Shown: positions 50,356 to 59,309, counted from the first letter of the stretch. The stretch is DNA of 64,000 nt from Xenorhabdus doucetiae (GCF_000968195.1 NZ_FO704550.1:868001-932000); one strand, 5' to 3'. Notes: a model not told the origin generated them from the letters alone. Made by a program: numbers and translations.

Positions 50356-51582
50356 ATGCATATCGTGATCATCGGGGCTGGTGTTTCTGGAATTGCTACA
50401 GCTTGGCAGTTTAGGCGCTTGTACCCAGACTGTCACATCACTTTACTGGATCGTGAGGCTCCAGGCAGTGTGGCAAGCAATAAAGGAACGGAGGCATTCC
50501 GTACATTTTGGCCTAATGACATCACTGGTGGCTTGTTTACACAGCAATTAGAGCAAAGTGTAGACTCTCTGGTGTAGTTTGCCTCTAGCCACCCCAGTTT
50601 GCAGATGCAAACACGTGGCTATGCCTTCTTTAGTCAGCTAGATGAAGGTAGTGAGCAAATGCAGTTGCTGGCGATGGAACAAGCCGATTTGTCTAAGAAA
50701 CCACTGTACCAAGACTCGGAGGGTTTGGCGTTGCGTTTTGATGGTGCTTCATTTATTCGTGATGCCCAAGAGTTACATCATTTTTACCCCAACCTGTCTC
50801 CCGCTATACGTAGTGCGTTGGTGTTCCATCGGTGTGGATGGTTCCGTACTGGGGAATATTTGAAATCGATGTTGTTCGAAGCCATGGCCAGTCGTTTCAC
50901 ATTTGCTCGAGCAACAGTGGAAGAACTAAATTGGGGAAACAGCAAGGTAACGTTGAAACTCGACGATGGCACAGCAATAGTGGCGGATAAGGTTATTATT
51001 TGTGCTGGTCAGTATAGCCAGGCGTTACTGCAACGTATTGATATTAACTTACCTATTGCTTATGAATCTCACTCCAAAGTGGTATTACCGGACTTATCAC
51101 GATCATTGTCTGGAATGCCGTTTTCATTCTACGCAGATACTTTTGAATTAAATTTCAATGCAGAGGAACTCGCGGCAGAACCAGCTCTGGCTGGCTTGCA
51201 AGGACAGGCATTGCCAGGCCATTTTCACGTAAGAGAAAACTGGTCGGATGTTTTAGGTGAACCTTCAGTTCAAGCACTTTGGACCTATGACTGTGAGCCG
51301 ATGGATGAACCCCATCCATATTATCCAGATGGTTCTGTGACGCACACGGGCATCTATACCAAAATGCCGGATAACTTGCCCTGCATCGGTACATTGGTAT
51401 CAGGCAAAATTTATATCAACAGTGCGTTGTCAGGTTTTGGCTATATGTTTTCCCAGCAAGCATCTGAATTGATCGCACGTCATTGTATGGATGATGGCGA
51501 TGTACCCACAATTTTTGACCCGTTGCGCAGTATTGACACCATTGGGGATTCTCTCTCCCCCCACCGTAGAGGACAGATGTAA
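50356..51582 (+). pseudogene. FAD-dependent oxidoreductase (DAO family) with in-frame amber codon
   Basis: A 408-codon gene in a single frame interrupted once, by TAG at codon 74 (50575-50577). The start ATG at 50356 follows GAGGA. The N terminus has the FAD-binding HIVIIGAGVSGIATAWQF. The continuing frame after the stop (FASSHPSLQMQTRGYAFF) shows DAO-type features, with a second dinucleotide-related stretch DKVIICAGQYSQ and the late NSALSGFGYMFSQ near the FAD. Amino-acid or sarcosine-type oxidases belong here. A TGG or CAG ancestral codon is likely. Either a recent nonsense mutation, readthrough, or a sequence error. Confidence 0.85.
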
Positions 51583-51583
51583 C

Positions 51584-52468
51584 ATGATGAGTGCAAAATT
51601 GTTGGCCAGCATTGAACTGAATCAGGAACAAATTGAACACGACTTAAATATTGTAGGTAGTGAAATTCTGGATGTTGCATATAGCGAATATGCTTGTGGC
51701 AACTGGGGCACCATCACGTTATGGAATCACAGTGGAGACGCTGGTGACCAAACATCAAGAGAGTATGTTGGGCAGGCTCGTCCTACAGAGCTTGGACAGC
51801 AGTTGGATTGTATTAACCAACTTATTCGAAACAATTTTAATATATCTCTGATCAAATCAGTGCGTATATTCCGTTCTTATAACGGTGGAGCCATTTATCC
51901 ACATATTGATTATTTGGAATTCAATCAAGGGTTCAAACGTGTGCATCTGGTGCTAAAATCAGACCGAAGTTGCCTCAATTCCGAAGAGAATACAGTTTAT
52001 CACATGCTCCCTGGTGAAGTATGGTTTGTTGACGGTCATAGTGCACACAGTGCAATGTCACTAAGTCGTGTAGGGAAATACAGTTTAGTGCTTGATTTTG
52101 ACTCTGGTGCTAAATTCGAGGATTTGTATTCCGAAAGCCACACGTTATGTGTAGACAACCTAGAACCAGATATTATTCATGATCGGCAACCATTGCCAAC
52201 ATCACTGCGGGATTCACTCGCTCATATAGCTGAGCACGCCGATGAATTCAACATTCAGTCTATCCTGTTTCTTGCTACCCGCTTTCACTTTAGTTATGCA
52301 GTGTCAATCAGAGAATATTTTCAATTGTTAGATGAATGTTTTAGTCGTAATCCGTACAAATCAGTTAGAGAAAGATACGAGGCATTGAAGGATATTCTAG
52401 TCCGAAGTGGCTATACATCCCATAATGTTAACCACTTTAACTCACTGTCTGGAGTCACTATTGGTTAA
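51584..52468 (+). CDS. Fe(II)/2-oxoglutarate dioxygenase, proline 3-hydroxylase-like
   Basis: A 294-residue enzyme of the cis-3-proline hydroxylase / aspartyl-hydroxylase-like group. The iron triad is H107-x-D109 (PHIDYLEF) and H155 (GHSAHSAM), at nearly the same positions recalled for Streptomyces P3H. PGEVWFVDG and the C-terminal helical domain (IQSILFLATRFHFSYAV) also match that family. At the position of the 2-oxoglutarate-binding Arg (ten residues after the second His) it has Lys165. Expected role: hydroxylation of a free amino acid such as proline or pipecolate, or of the ligated product. Two ATG codons in a row; the gene is 1 bp after the oxidase stop. Confidence 0.85.
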   Translation: MMSAKLLASIELNQEQIEHDLNIVGSEILDVAYSEYACGNWGTITLWNHSGDAGDQTSREYVGQARPTELGQQLDCINQLIRNNFNISLIKSVRIFRSYNGGAIYPHIDYLEFNQGFKRVHLVLKSDRSCLNSEENTVYHMLPGEVWFVDGHSAHSAMSLSRVGKYSLVLDFDSGAKFEDLYSESHTLCVDNLEPDIIHDRQPLPTSLRDSLAHIAEHADEFNIQSILFLATRFHFSYAVSIREYFQLLDECFSRNPYKSVRERYEALKDILVRSGYTSHNVNHFNSLSGVTIG

Positions 52469-52536
52469 AGAAGTGAGAATGGATTTTTACGTGGGTGTCA
52501 TTGTTATTTAATATACCCTATTAGCTTCAGGTTGCA

Positions 52537-52575
52537 GCTCGCAAGACAGAAGTAGCTGATTGTCTCCCCGCTGTG
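52537..52575 (+). repeat. Right 39-bp direct repeat of the biosynthetic islet
   Basis: Identical to 46084-46122. Contains a non-translated copy of the last codons of the riboflavin-synthase-like gene plus the 5' arm of the terminator. Confidence 0.95.
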
Positions 52576-52588
52576 CGGGGAGATAATC
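52558..52588. terminator. Original riboflavin-synthase-like terminator, now ending the islet
   Basis: A 14-bp stem (GATTGTCTCCCCGC with GCGGGGAGATAATC, one G-U) and a 3-nt loop. Lies between the convergent dioxygenase and purK genes. Confidence 0.75.
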
Positions 52589-52613
52589 AATGCACTTTGA
52601 AGTACGTCACCCA

Positions 52614-53711
52614 TCAACTTAATTTATCTTGTGCCCATTTAAGGCTGCTTTGATATTCGGTTGGCAAGAGTGACGCTAAGGTTTGCAATGTCGTTTGCAG
52701 TGTCGCCTTATCTGCATGCGTCACATTTAAGTGGCCGACCTTACGTACCGGTCGAACTTCTTTTTCATACCAGTGTAAACGAACCAGCGGCAGACTCAGC
52801 CATGCGGGATTTATTTCCGTGCCGATCAGGTTGATCATAACGGATGGCGCGAAGATTTCAGGTTGTGGCATAGGGAGATTCAAAATCGCCCGTAAATGCA
52901 GTTCGAACTGGCTGATAGAAGCGCCGTTTTGTGTCCAGTGACCGCTATTGTGAACCCGCGGAGCCAATTCATTGATCAACAAATCATCGCCGACAATAAA
53001 ACATTCCATTGCCATCACACCCACATAGTCCAGGTGATTCATGATGGCGGACAGCATTTTCTCTGCTTTTTGTTGAAATTGCCTGTCGGCAGTATGATCA
53101 GGCAAGGCGACACTGGTACGCAAAATACCGTCCTGATGCAAATTGTGAGTCAATGTATAGAATACCGATTCACCTTTGGCATTACGGGCACCTACCAGCG
53201 AGACTTCCCCTGAAAACGGAATCCCCTGTTCTACAATACATTCACCATAACATCCACCATCATCCCCACCATAAATTTCAGGTGGAAGGGTGGTTTCATC
53301 GCCTGGCCGGATACGCCATTGACCGCGCCCGTCATAGCCGCCTGTCCGGCGTTTGACAATGATGAAATTGCCTAATTCGGCAAATAGTTGTGGCCATTGA
53401 TCCGGCGTGGAAAGCCATCGCCACGGTGCGGTCGCCAATCCCAACGTATCCATAAGCTGTTTTTGCGGCAAGCGATCCGCCAGTTGCGGAAAAATATCGC
53501 GATTGATAAACGCCTTATGATGAGCCAGTTCGCGGGTTAATGCGGTTTCGGGCCAGCGCTCAATTTCAGCGGTGATAATGCTGCTCTGGTAAGGTACCGC
53601 TTCCGGCTCGGCATCCAATCCAACGGGATAAACCGCGATCCCCAATGGTTCGCCGGCTTGACGCAGCATTCTGCCCAACTGACCATTTCCCAATACACAA
53701 ACGGGTTTCAT
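52614..53711 (-). CDS. purK: N5-carboxyaminoimidazole ribonucleotide synthase PurK
   Basis: A 365-residue ATP-grasp enzyme of purine biosynthesis that carboxylates AIR with bicarbonate and ATP. MKPVCVLGNGQLGRMLRQA opens the pre-ATP-grasp domain. RRTGGYDGRGQW is the ATP-binding glycine loop, and ELAPRVHNSGHWT is the conserved C-terminal motif. The length is close to E. coli (355 aa). It overlaps purE by four bases (ATGA). Confidence 0.97.
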   Translation of the reverse strand: MKPVCVLGNGQLGRMLRQAGEPLGIAVYPVGLDAEPEAVPYQSSIITAEIERWPETALTRELAHHKAFINRDIFPQLADRLPQKQLMDTLGLATAPWRWLSTPDQWPQLFAELGNFIIVKRRTGGYDGRGQWRIRPGDETTLPPEIYGGDDGGCYGECIVEQGIPFSGEVSLVGARNAKGESVFYTLTHNLHQDGILRTSVALPDHTADRQFQQKAEKMLSAIMNHLDYVGVMAMECFIVGDDLLINELAPRVHNSGHWTQNGASISQFELHLRAILNLPMPQPEIFAPSVMINLIGTEINPAWLSLPLVRLHWYEKEVRPVRKVGHLNVTHADKATLQTTLQTLASLLPTEYQSSLKWAQDKLS

Positions 53712-54220
53712 GCCTCCTCCCGTGGATCTGGATTATCCAAAACCGCCTGTGTTTGTGCACTGCGCCAATCCGACAAACGTTGAAGCAGCGCATTGTCATG
53801 CAAAGCCAGCACTTGAGCCGCCAATAATGCGGCATTTGCTGCGCCTGCCTTGCCGATAGCCAGTGTGCCAACGGGGATGCCCGTTGGCATTTGGACGATG
53901 GAATACAGGCTGTCAACACCGCTAAGCGCGGCGCTTTGTACTGGAACCCCAAACACAGGCACCAAGGTTTTGGCTGCCAGCATCCCCGGTAAATGTGCTG
54001 CACCACCGGCACCCGCGATAATCACATCAAAACCGTTTTCCTTGGCTTGTTCGGCAAAACTAAACAGTTTATCGGGTGTTCGGTGTGCTGAAACAATTTC
54101 AACATGAAAAGGGATCGCAAGGGAGGTCAAAATATCGGCGGCATGTTGCAGGGTTGCCCAATCGCTTTTAGAACCCATGACAATAGCAATTTTGGCCTCT
54201 ATTTCTGTTGGGGAAGTCAT
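53708..54220 (-). CDS. purE: N5-CAIR mutase PurE
   Basis: A 170-residue octameric mutase that converts N5-CAIR to CAIR, channelled from PurK. IAIVMGSKSDWATLQHA, VSAHRTPDKLF (with the catalytic His), GAGGAAHLPGMLAAKT and GVPVQSAALSGVDSL are conserved. First gene of purEK; a PurR box lies about 80 bp upstream of the start. Confidence 0.97.
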   Translation of the reverse strand: MTSPTEIEAKIAIVMGSKSDWATLQHAADILTSLAIPFHVEIVSAHRTPDKLFSFAEQAKENGFDVIIAGAGGAAHLPGMLAAKTLVPVFGVPVQSAALSGVDSLYSIVQMPTGIPVGTLAIGKAGAANAALLAAQVLALHDNALLQRLSDWRSAQTQAVLDNPDPREEA

Positions 54221-54301
54221 AAATCAGATGCTCCTGTATTGGGTATCTACCAGAACAAAGAGGAAATTTCAGACGGCGGATCATATCACGCTAATTGCAC
54301 A

Positions 54302-54317
54302 AGGAAAACGTTTGCGT
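54302..54317 (-). promoter_or_regulatory. PurR operator of purEK
   Basis: ACGCAAACGTTTTCCT on the minus strand, one base from the PurR consensus (ACGCAAACGTTTTCGT). Predicts repression of purEK by hypoxanthine/guanine-bound PurR. Confidence 0.9.
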
Positions 54318-54356
54318 CGTTTGATTTGTCGATTTTTCTAAAATAAATAAAGGTGT

Positions 54357-55079
54357 TTAGAAAGGGAAGGAGATCAATTCAATGGCTGTTTCTGTGACTT
54401 TAAACATCGAACCTTGCTCATGCCATGCCCCCAAAACACCGCGATGTACGGTTTTATCATCAAGTTGCATATCATGTATTGCCGGGCGGTGAGTGTGCCC
54501 GTGAATGATCCAATCTGCCTGATGTCTTTTAAAATGCGCGATAACAGCCGCTTGATTGACATCCATAATCGATTCGGATTTTTGACTGTTGGCGTATTGG
54601 CTACCTGCCCGCATTTTGGCGGCAATTTTCAAACGGATAAACAGAGGGAGAAGCAGGAATAGCCGTTGTATCCACGGTGTATGGACGCGCTGACGATATT
54701 GCTGATAGCCGATATCATCGGTGCACAGCGTATCGCCATGCAGGATCAGAATACGTTTGCCATACAATTCCAGTACCTTTTCCTGCGGAAGTAGGATCAA
54801 ACCGCTCTCGCTGGCAAAACGGGAACCCAGCAAAAAATCACGATTGCCATGAATAAAATAACAGGCAATCCCTTTTTGTTTCAGTTCATTCAGGGCTTGG
54901 GCAATTTTAGCGTGTAACGGGTTGGGGTCATCATCACCAATCCAGTAATCAAAAAAATCACCGAGGATATAAAGACTCTCAGCGTGAATGGCATCCTCAC
55001 GTAAAAAACGCAGAAAACCGGCAGTAATTGCCGGTTCTTGTTCACTGAGGTGTAAATCTGCAATAAACAGTGTACTCAT
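54357..55079 (-). CDS. lpxH: UDP-2,3-diacylglucosamine pyrophosphatase LpxH
   Basis: A 240-residue peripheral-membrane metallophosphoesterase that makes lipid X in lipid A biosynthesis. Motifs ADLHL, GDFFDYWIGDDD, GNRDFL, HGDTLCTDD and HGHTHRPAIH supply the dimanganese ligands. The length matches E. coli. It is 39 bp downstream of ppiB, an operon conserved in enterobacteria. Confidence 0.97.
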   Translation of the reverse strand: MSTLFIADLHLSEQEPAITAGFLRFLREDAIHAESLYILGDFFDYWIGDDDPNPLHAKIAQALNELKQKGIACYFIHGNRDFLLGSRFASESGLILLPQEKVLELYGKRILILHGDTLCTDDIGYQQYRQRVHTPWIQRLFLLLPLFIRLKIAAKMRAGSQYANSQKSESIMDVNQAAVIAHFKRHQADWIIHGHTHRPAIHDMQLDDKTVHRGVLGAWHEQGSMFKVTETAIELISFPF

Positions 55080-55118
55080 GTTGCGATTAACTATTTCGAT
55101 TAACTGCTAAAATGGTCT

Positions 55119-55613
55119 TTATTCGCTAACAGTGACACGTTCAATGATCACATCTTCATGCGGTACATCCTGGTGCATACCGCTGCGGCCAGTGGAAACA
55201 CCTTTGATTTTATCAACCACGTCCATGCCTTCAACGACTTCGGCAAATACGCAATAACCCCATCCGTCAGGGCGCTCTGAACGGAAGTTCAGGAAATCGT
55301 TATCGACCACGTTAATGAAGAATTGGGCAGTGGCCGAGTGTGGATCATTGGTACGCGCCATAGCGAGGGTGCCACGGCTGTTTTTCAGGCCATTGTTGGC
55401 TTCGTTTTTGATTGGGTCTTTCGTGATCTTCTGTTTCATGCCCGGTTCAAAGCCACCGCCTTGGATCATGAAGCCATTGATAACACGGTGAAAAATGGTG
55501 TTGTCATAAAAACCTTCCGAGCAATAACCCAAGAAGTTTTCAACCGTTACCGGCGCTTTATCAGCGAATGTCTTGATTACGATATCGCCAAAATTGGTGT
55601 GGAAAGTCACCAT
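55119..55613 (-). CDS. ppiB: Peptidyl-prolyl cis-trans isomerase B (PpiB)
   Basis: A 164-residue cytoplasmic cyclophilin, nearly identical to E. coli PpiB. MVTFHTNFGDIVIKTF, FHRVINGFMIQGGGF (catalytic Arg), MARTNDPHSATAQFFINV and GWGYCVFAEVVEGMDVV are the cyclophilin core. The start was fixed by homology; a longer upstream frame is not conserved. Co-directional with lpxH. Confidence 0.97.
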   Translation of the reverse strand: MVTFHTNFGDIVIKTFADKAPVTVENFLGYCSEGFYDNTIFHRVINGFMIQGGGFEPGMKQKITKDPIKNEANNGLKNSRGTLAMARTNDPHSATAQFFINVVDNDFLNFRSERPDGWGYCVFAEVVEGMDVVDKIKGVSTGRSGMHQDVPHEDVIIERVTVSE

Positions 55614-55805
55614 AATAAAAATCCCAATAATAGTTTTGAATGACCCTGTATTTAGGGGGTTCGGAACAACCGCTGTTATATCATATCTCAGATTTTGAGT
55701 CAGTACTCTGGGCGGTATCAGGGCAGGGTAAACTTGCCCGTATCTCACCCTCTATGAGAAATATAAGAGTTTCACTGTTATGATATGTCAAGGCATTTGA
55801 TGAGT

Positions 55806-57191
55806 TTAATTATTGATCGATTTGCCGGATGTTTTGCCATGCGCCATATCGGCAGTTTTACGAAAAAATCGCACCATCATCAGGATTGCCCCGAGTAAGA
55901 ATGTAATAAGGAAGCCAATATTGATACCTTGCTGACCTTGTTTTAAAGGAAAAGCCAGCAAATAAGAAACAGGAAGGCCGAATATCCAGAGCAATCCCAT
56001 ATTAACCCACATCGGATACCAGACGTCACGCAAACCACGTAACACTGCCATCAGTAAGTTACGCACAGCATCAGCAATTTGGGAAAAAGCAACGATAACC
56101 AGCATGACTTTCGCCAGCTCTATCAGAGCCGCATTTTCTTCTGCCCCCAGATTGAGATACAAACCGATAATCGCAAGTGGATTTAGCAAATATACAACTG
56201 CGATAGCTATCATGCAGCCGAATACTAGTACCAGACCGACATGACCAATCTTTCTTATCAGATTATATTCACCATTGCCAACCGTGTAACTGACCAAAAT
56301 CGTGCACGCCTGGCCGATTCCCATAGGGATCATTAGAGCTACGGTAGAACACTGGATCAATATCTGTTGAACGCTCAAAGCACCCACACCGAGCCAACCA
56401 ACCATAATGTTAATCGTACTAAAAATCAGTAATTCACTGGCAAACTGTATTGTAATAGGGAAACTAATCTGAAAAAAAGCCACCAATCGTGCTGGATCCC
56501 ATAGCACCTTGAAATCAAACAAGTGGTAATTAGTGAAATTTTTGGAAAAGTATAAATAAATAAAAACACTAATCGCTAGAGTCCAGTTGGCAATTGATAT
56601 GCTATAGGCCCAGCCAGCCATGCCCAATGTAGGCAAACCCGCGTAACCATGAATTAAAGCATAGCCAAGCAATATCGTGAAACCCAAGTTTAGTGCACTT
56701 AATACTACGACAAGATATCCCTTCTTAAGAGGAAAAAACATTTGATGACAACTTGCCAATAGTAAAGAAGGAATTACACCCCATGCCATTGCGCGAAAAT
56801 AAGGGTCAATCAGCGGCACTAGCTCAATAGGCTGATGCAACCATACCAACAATTTCGTTAAGTTCCAGAATACCAACGAACCAATAACACCGAGAATGAT
56901 ACTAATCAACCAAGCCTGCCGGATTTCCATGCCAATCTCGCGAAGCTCATTCTGTCCATAATAACGACTAACAGTAATACCGACAGCTAGCAACGGCGAC
57001 ATGGCAACAACCATTATAGTGTTACTCAATGCAGCTACTAATGCACTAGCAGCCAGCTCTTGCTTGCCAAGATGAGCAATAAACAACATACCGATAAAGC
57101 CCACAGCGATATAGAGAATGCGTACACTTAAAATTGGTGTAGCTAGCTTTACAATCTCCTTAAAGTAAAAAAAATTATTCTTTGTTTGCAT
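55806..57191 (-). CDS. MATE-family efflux transporter
   Basis: A 461-residue MATE (NorM/DinF-like) transporter with 12 hydrophobic helices in two pseudo-repeats. KLATPILSVRILYIAVGFIGMLFIAHLG and, in the second half, ISFPITIQFASELLIFSTINIMVGWLG are the paired N-terminal helices of each repeat. ATG at 57191 is chosen because GGAG lies five bases upstream. It interrupts the ppiB-cysS neighbourhood that is uninterrupted in E. coli, and has AT-rich flanks, so it may be acquired. Na+ or H+ coupled drug or metabolite export is expected; substrate unknown. Confidence 0.9.
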   Translation of the reverse strand: MQTKNNFFYFKEIVKLATPILSVRILYIAVGFIGMLFIAHLGKQELAASALVAALSNTIMVVAMSPLLAVGITVSRYYGQNELREIGMEIRQAWLISIILGVIGSLVFWNLTKLLVWLHQPIELVPLIDPYFRAMAWGVIPSLLLASCHQMFFPLKKGYLVVVLSALNLGFTILLGYALIHGYAGLPTLGMAGWAYSISIANWTLAISVFIYLYFSKNFTNYHLFDFKVLWDPARLVAFFQISFPITIQFASELLIFSTINIMVGWLGVGALSVQQILIQCSTVALMIPMGIGQACTILVSYTVGNGEYNLIRKIGHVGLVLVFGCMIAIAVVYLLNPLAIIGLYLNLGAEENAALIELAKVMLVIVAFSQIADAVRNLLMAVLRGLRDVWYPMWVNMGLLWIFGLPVSYLLAFPLKQGQQGINIGFLITFLLGAILMMVRFFRKTADMAHGKTSGKSINN

Positions 57192-57601
57192 ACTTACTCC
57201 GAGGCAACTACTCACCGACATACCATTAACCAATACACTCTGTATTGAAGGCTATAATGCGCAGCAAAATGCGATTTGACAAACTCATGGCGCGTTTTTT
57301 GATTGCCTTTGAGGCCCACAATAACCTTATTAAAAATGTGAGATTCTGCCCTGCATGCCAATACTCTTTAATTATGAAATAGCCGAAAGAATCAGAAAGA
57401 TTATTTTGGGAAAACTCCCATGTGGTGACCAATTTTTATTGACCACAACAGGGCAAGGCGGTCAACGGCACTTGCAAAGCCGGGCATATCAAGGTGAAAT
57501 ACCTCGCTTGGCTTCTATTTATATTGCTGATAAAAAGCCTATAATCAGCCAATTCACTTAATTATATTACACGTACATTAATTTTTACGGAAAACCCACT
57601 G
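57192..57601. other. MATE-cysS intergenic region
   Basis: 410 bp with no supported gene. Short frames exist on both strands but show no recognisable protein and no good ribosome sites. It must hold the divergent promoters of the MATE gene and cysS. Confidence 0.5.
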
Positions 57602-58984
57602 ATGCTAAAAATTTTCAACACTCTCAGCCGTCAAAAAGAAGAATTTAAGCCGATTCACGAAGGAAAAGTGGGCATGTACGTGTGTGGCATTACCATTTAT
57701 GACTTGTGTCATATCGGTCATGGCAGAACATTTGTGGCATTTGACGCGATTGCGCGTTACCTGCGTTATTTGGGATACGATTTGACCTACGTCCGTAACG
57801 TGACTGACGTGGATGACAAAATTATCAAGCGCGCGATCGAAAATAATGAAAGCTGTGACGATTTGACCGCCCGCATGTTGGCGGAAATGCACAGCGACTT
57901 TGATGCCTTGAATATCTTGCGCCCAGATTTAGAGCCTCATGCAACACAACATATCCCAGAGATCATTGAGATCACAGAAGAACTGATTGAACGCGGGCAC
58001 GCTTATGTTGCCGCTAATGGCGATGTGATGTTCTCCATTGAGACTAATCCTGATTATGGCCTGCTTTCCCGCCAGGATTTGGAACAATTGCAGGCTGGTG
58101 CCCGTGTTGAAGTGGCCGATGTCAAACGTAACCCAATGGATTTTGTTTTATGGAAAATGTCCAAACCCGGTGAACCTAGCTGGGAATCTCCGTGGGGAGC
58201 AGGCCGTCCGGGTTGGCATATTGAATGTTCCGCCATGAACGGCAAGACGCTGGGTCACCACTTTGATATCCACGGTGGCGGTTCTGATTTGATGTTCCCG
58301 CATCATGAAAATGAGATTGCCCAATCCACCTGTGCCCATGACGGCCCTTACGTCAATTATTGGATGCACTCCGGCATGGTGATGGTGGATAAAGAGAAGA
58401 TGTCCAAGTCATTGAACAACTTCTTTACCATCCGTGACGTGCTGGAATATTACGATGCTGAGACCGTGCGCTATTTCTTGTTATCTGGGCACTATCGCAG
58501 CCAGTTGAATTACACAGAAGAAAATTTGAAACAGGCACGAACTTCCCTTGAGCGTCTGTATACTTCCTTGCGTGGAACGGATAAATCGGTGCAACCTGCG
58601 GGCGGAGAAGCATTCACCGCCCGTTTCGTTGCAGCCATGAATGATGATTTCAACACACCGGAAGCGTATTCAGTCTTGTTTGATATGGTGCGTGAGCTTA
58701 ATCGTCTGAAAACAGAAGACATGGCGGCGGCTAACGGTCTGGCGGCCGAACTGCGTAACTTGGCGGGAATTCTCGGTCTGCTGGAACAAGATCCAGAACA
58801 CTTTTTGCAAGGCGGGGCACAGGCGGAAGACGATGTGGCTCAAATCGAAGCGCTGATTAAACAGCGTAACGATGCGCGTAAAAATAAAGAGTGGGCATTG
58901 GCTGATGCGGCACGTGACCAGTTGAATGAAATGGGCATTGAGTTGGAAGATGGCCCACAAGGTACAACATGGCGCCGTAAATAA
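57602..58984 (+). CDS. cysS: Cysteinyl-tRNA synthetase
   Basis: A 460-residue class I synthetase. The HIGH motif is at residues 37-40 (CHIGHGR), zinc ligand C28 lies in MYVCGITIYD, further zinc ligands lie in WHIECSAM and HGGGSDLMFPHHENE, and KMSKS is in DKEKMSKSLNNFF. The C-terminal anticodon-binding domain ends LEDGPQGTTWRRK as in E. coli (461 aa). Confidence 0.98.
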   Translation: MLKIFNTLSRQKEEFKPIHEGKVGMYVCGITIYDLCHIGHGRTFVAFDAIARYLRYLGYDLTYVRNVTDVDDKIIKRAIENNESCDDLTARMLAEMHSDFDALNILRPDLEPHATQHIPEIIEITEELIERGHAYVAANGDVMFSIETNPDYGLLSRQDLEQLQAGARVEVADVKRNPMDFVLWKMSKPGEPSWESPWGAGRPGWHIECSAMNGKTLGHHFDIHGGGSDLMFPHHENEIAQSTCAHDGPYVNYWMHSGMVMVDKEKMSKSLNNFFTIRDVLEYYDAETVRYFLLSGHYRSQLNYTEENLKQARTSLERLYTSLRGTDKSVQPAGGEAFTARFVAAMNDDFNTPEAYSVLFDMVRELNRLKTEDMAAANGLAAELRNLAGILGLLEQDPEHFLQGGAQAEDDVAQIEALIKQRNDARKNKEWALADAARDQLNEMGIELEDGPQGTTWRRK

Positions 58985-59018
58985 TCGCTTTTTGCTTTGC
59001 TGACGTTGTTATATCCAA

Positions 59019-59047
59019 AACCGCCCCTGAGATGGGCGGTTCAGTTT
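59019..59047 (+). terminator. cysS terminator
   Basis: AACCGCCC/GGGCGGTT stem with a 7-nt loop and a short T-containing tail. Confidence 0.75.
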
Positions 59048-59072
59048 CTATCGCATTTACGCTTTCACCGAT

Positions 59073-59309
59073 TTATTGATGAGTCTTTGTATGCTCAGGA
59101 TAGAAAGCATTTCCAGCGTGATACGTGACTTTGCCAGAAACCGCGTCCCGTTTCATGGCAACAAAAGAAGAATGACTTAGAGGCTCAGGGACTTGATGTG
59201 TGCTATCACTGGAAGCAAGATTGAGAAGAGAAATTGTCACTCTGCGTTTAGAATGACTTAATTTATAAGGCAAACCCAACAACCTTCTTGCAGCTCTATT
59301 ACTTAACAT
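59073..59309 (-). CDS. Small basic hypothetical protein
   Basis: 78 residues, beginning MLSNRAARRLLGLPYKLS. The ATG follows GGAG with good spacing, and the gene fits between cysS and ybcJ. It is basic and shows no signal peptide, membrane helix or known motif. No function is recognised. It could be a lineage-specific small protein or, less likely, a chance frame. Confidence 0.55.
   Translation of the reverse strand: MLSNRAARRLLGLPYKLSHSKRRVTISLLNLASSDSTHQVPEPLSHSSFVAMKRDAVSGKVTYHAGNAFYPEHTKTHQ

Larger units (their letters stand above)
46084..52575. mobile_element. Probable inserted islet with four biosynthetic/export genes
   Basis: About 6.4 kb bounded by perfect 39-bp direct repeats. The right copy retains the intact terminator (14-bp stem) that must originally have followed the riboflavin-synthase-like gene; the left copy is cut in the hairpin loop. 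This is the pattern of an insertion with duplication of its target, such as attL/attR formation. No integrase or transposase is present inside. Confidence 0.6.

Noticed and set aside
57355..57561. 68-codon frame between the MATE gene and cysS (and an overlapping minus-strand frame)
   Set aside because: No ribosome site or domain in either direction; overlapping frames on both strands suggest chance.
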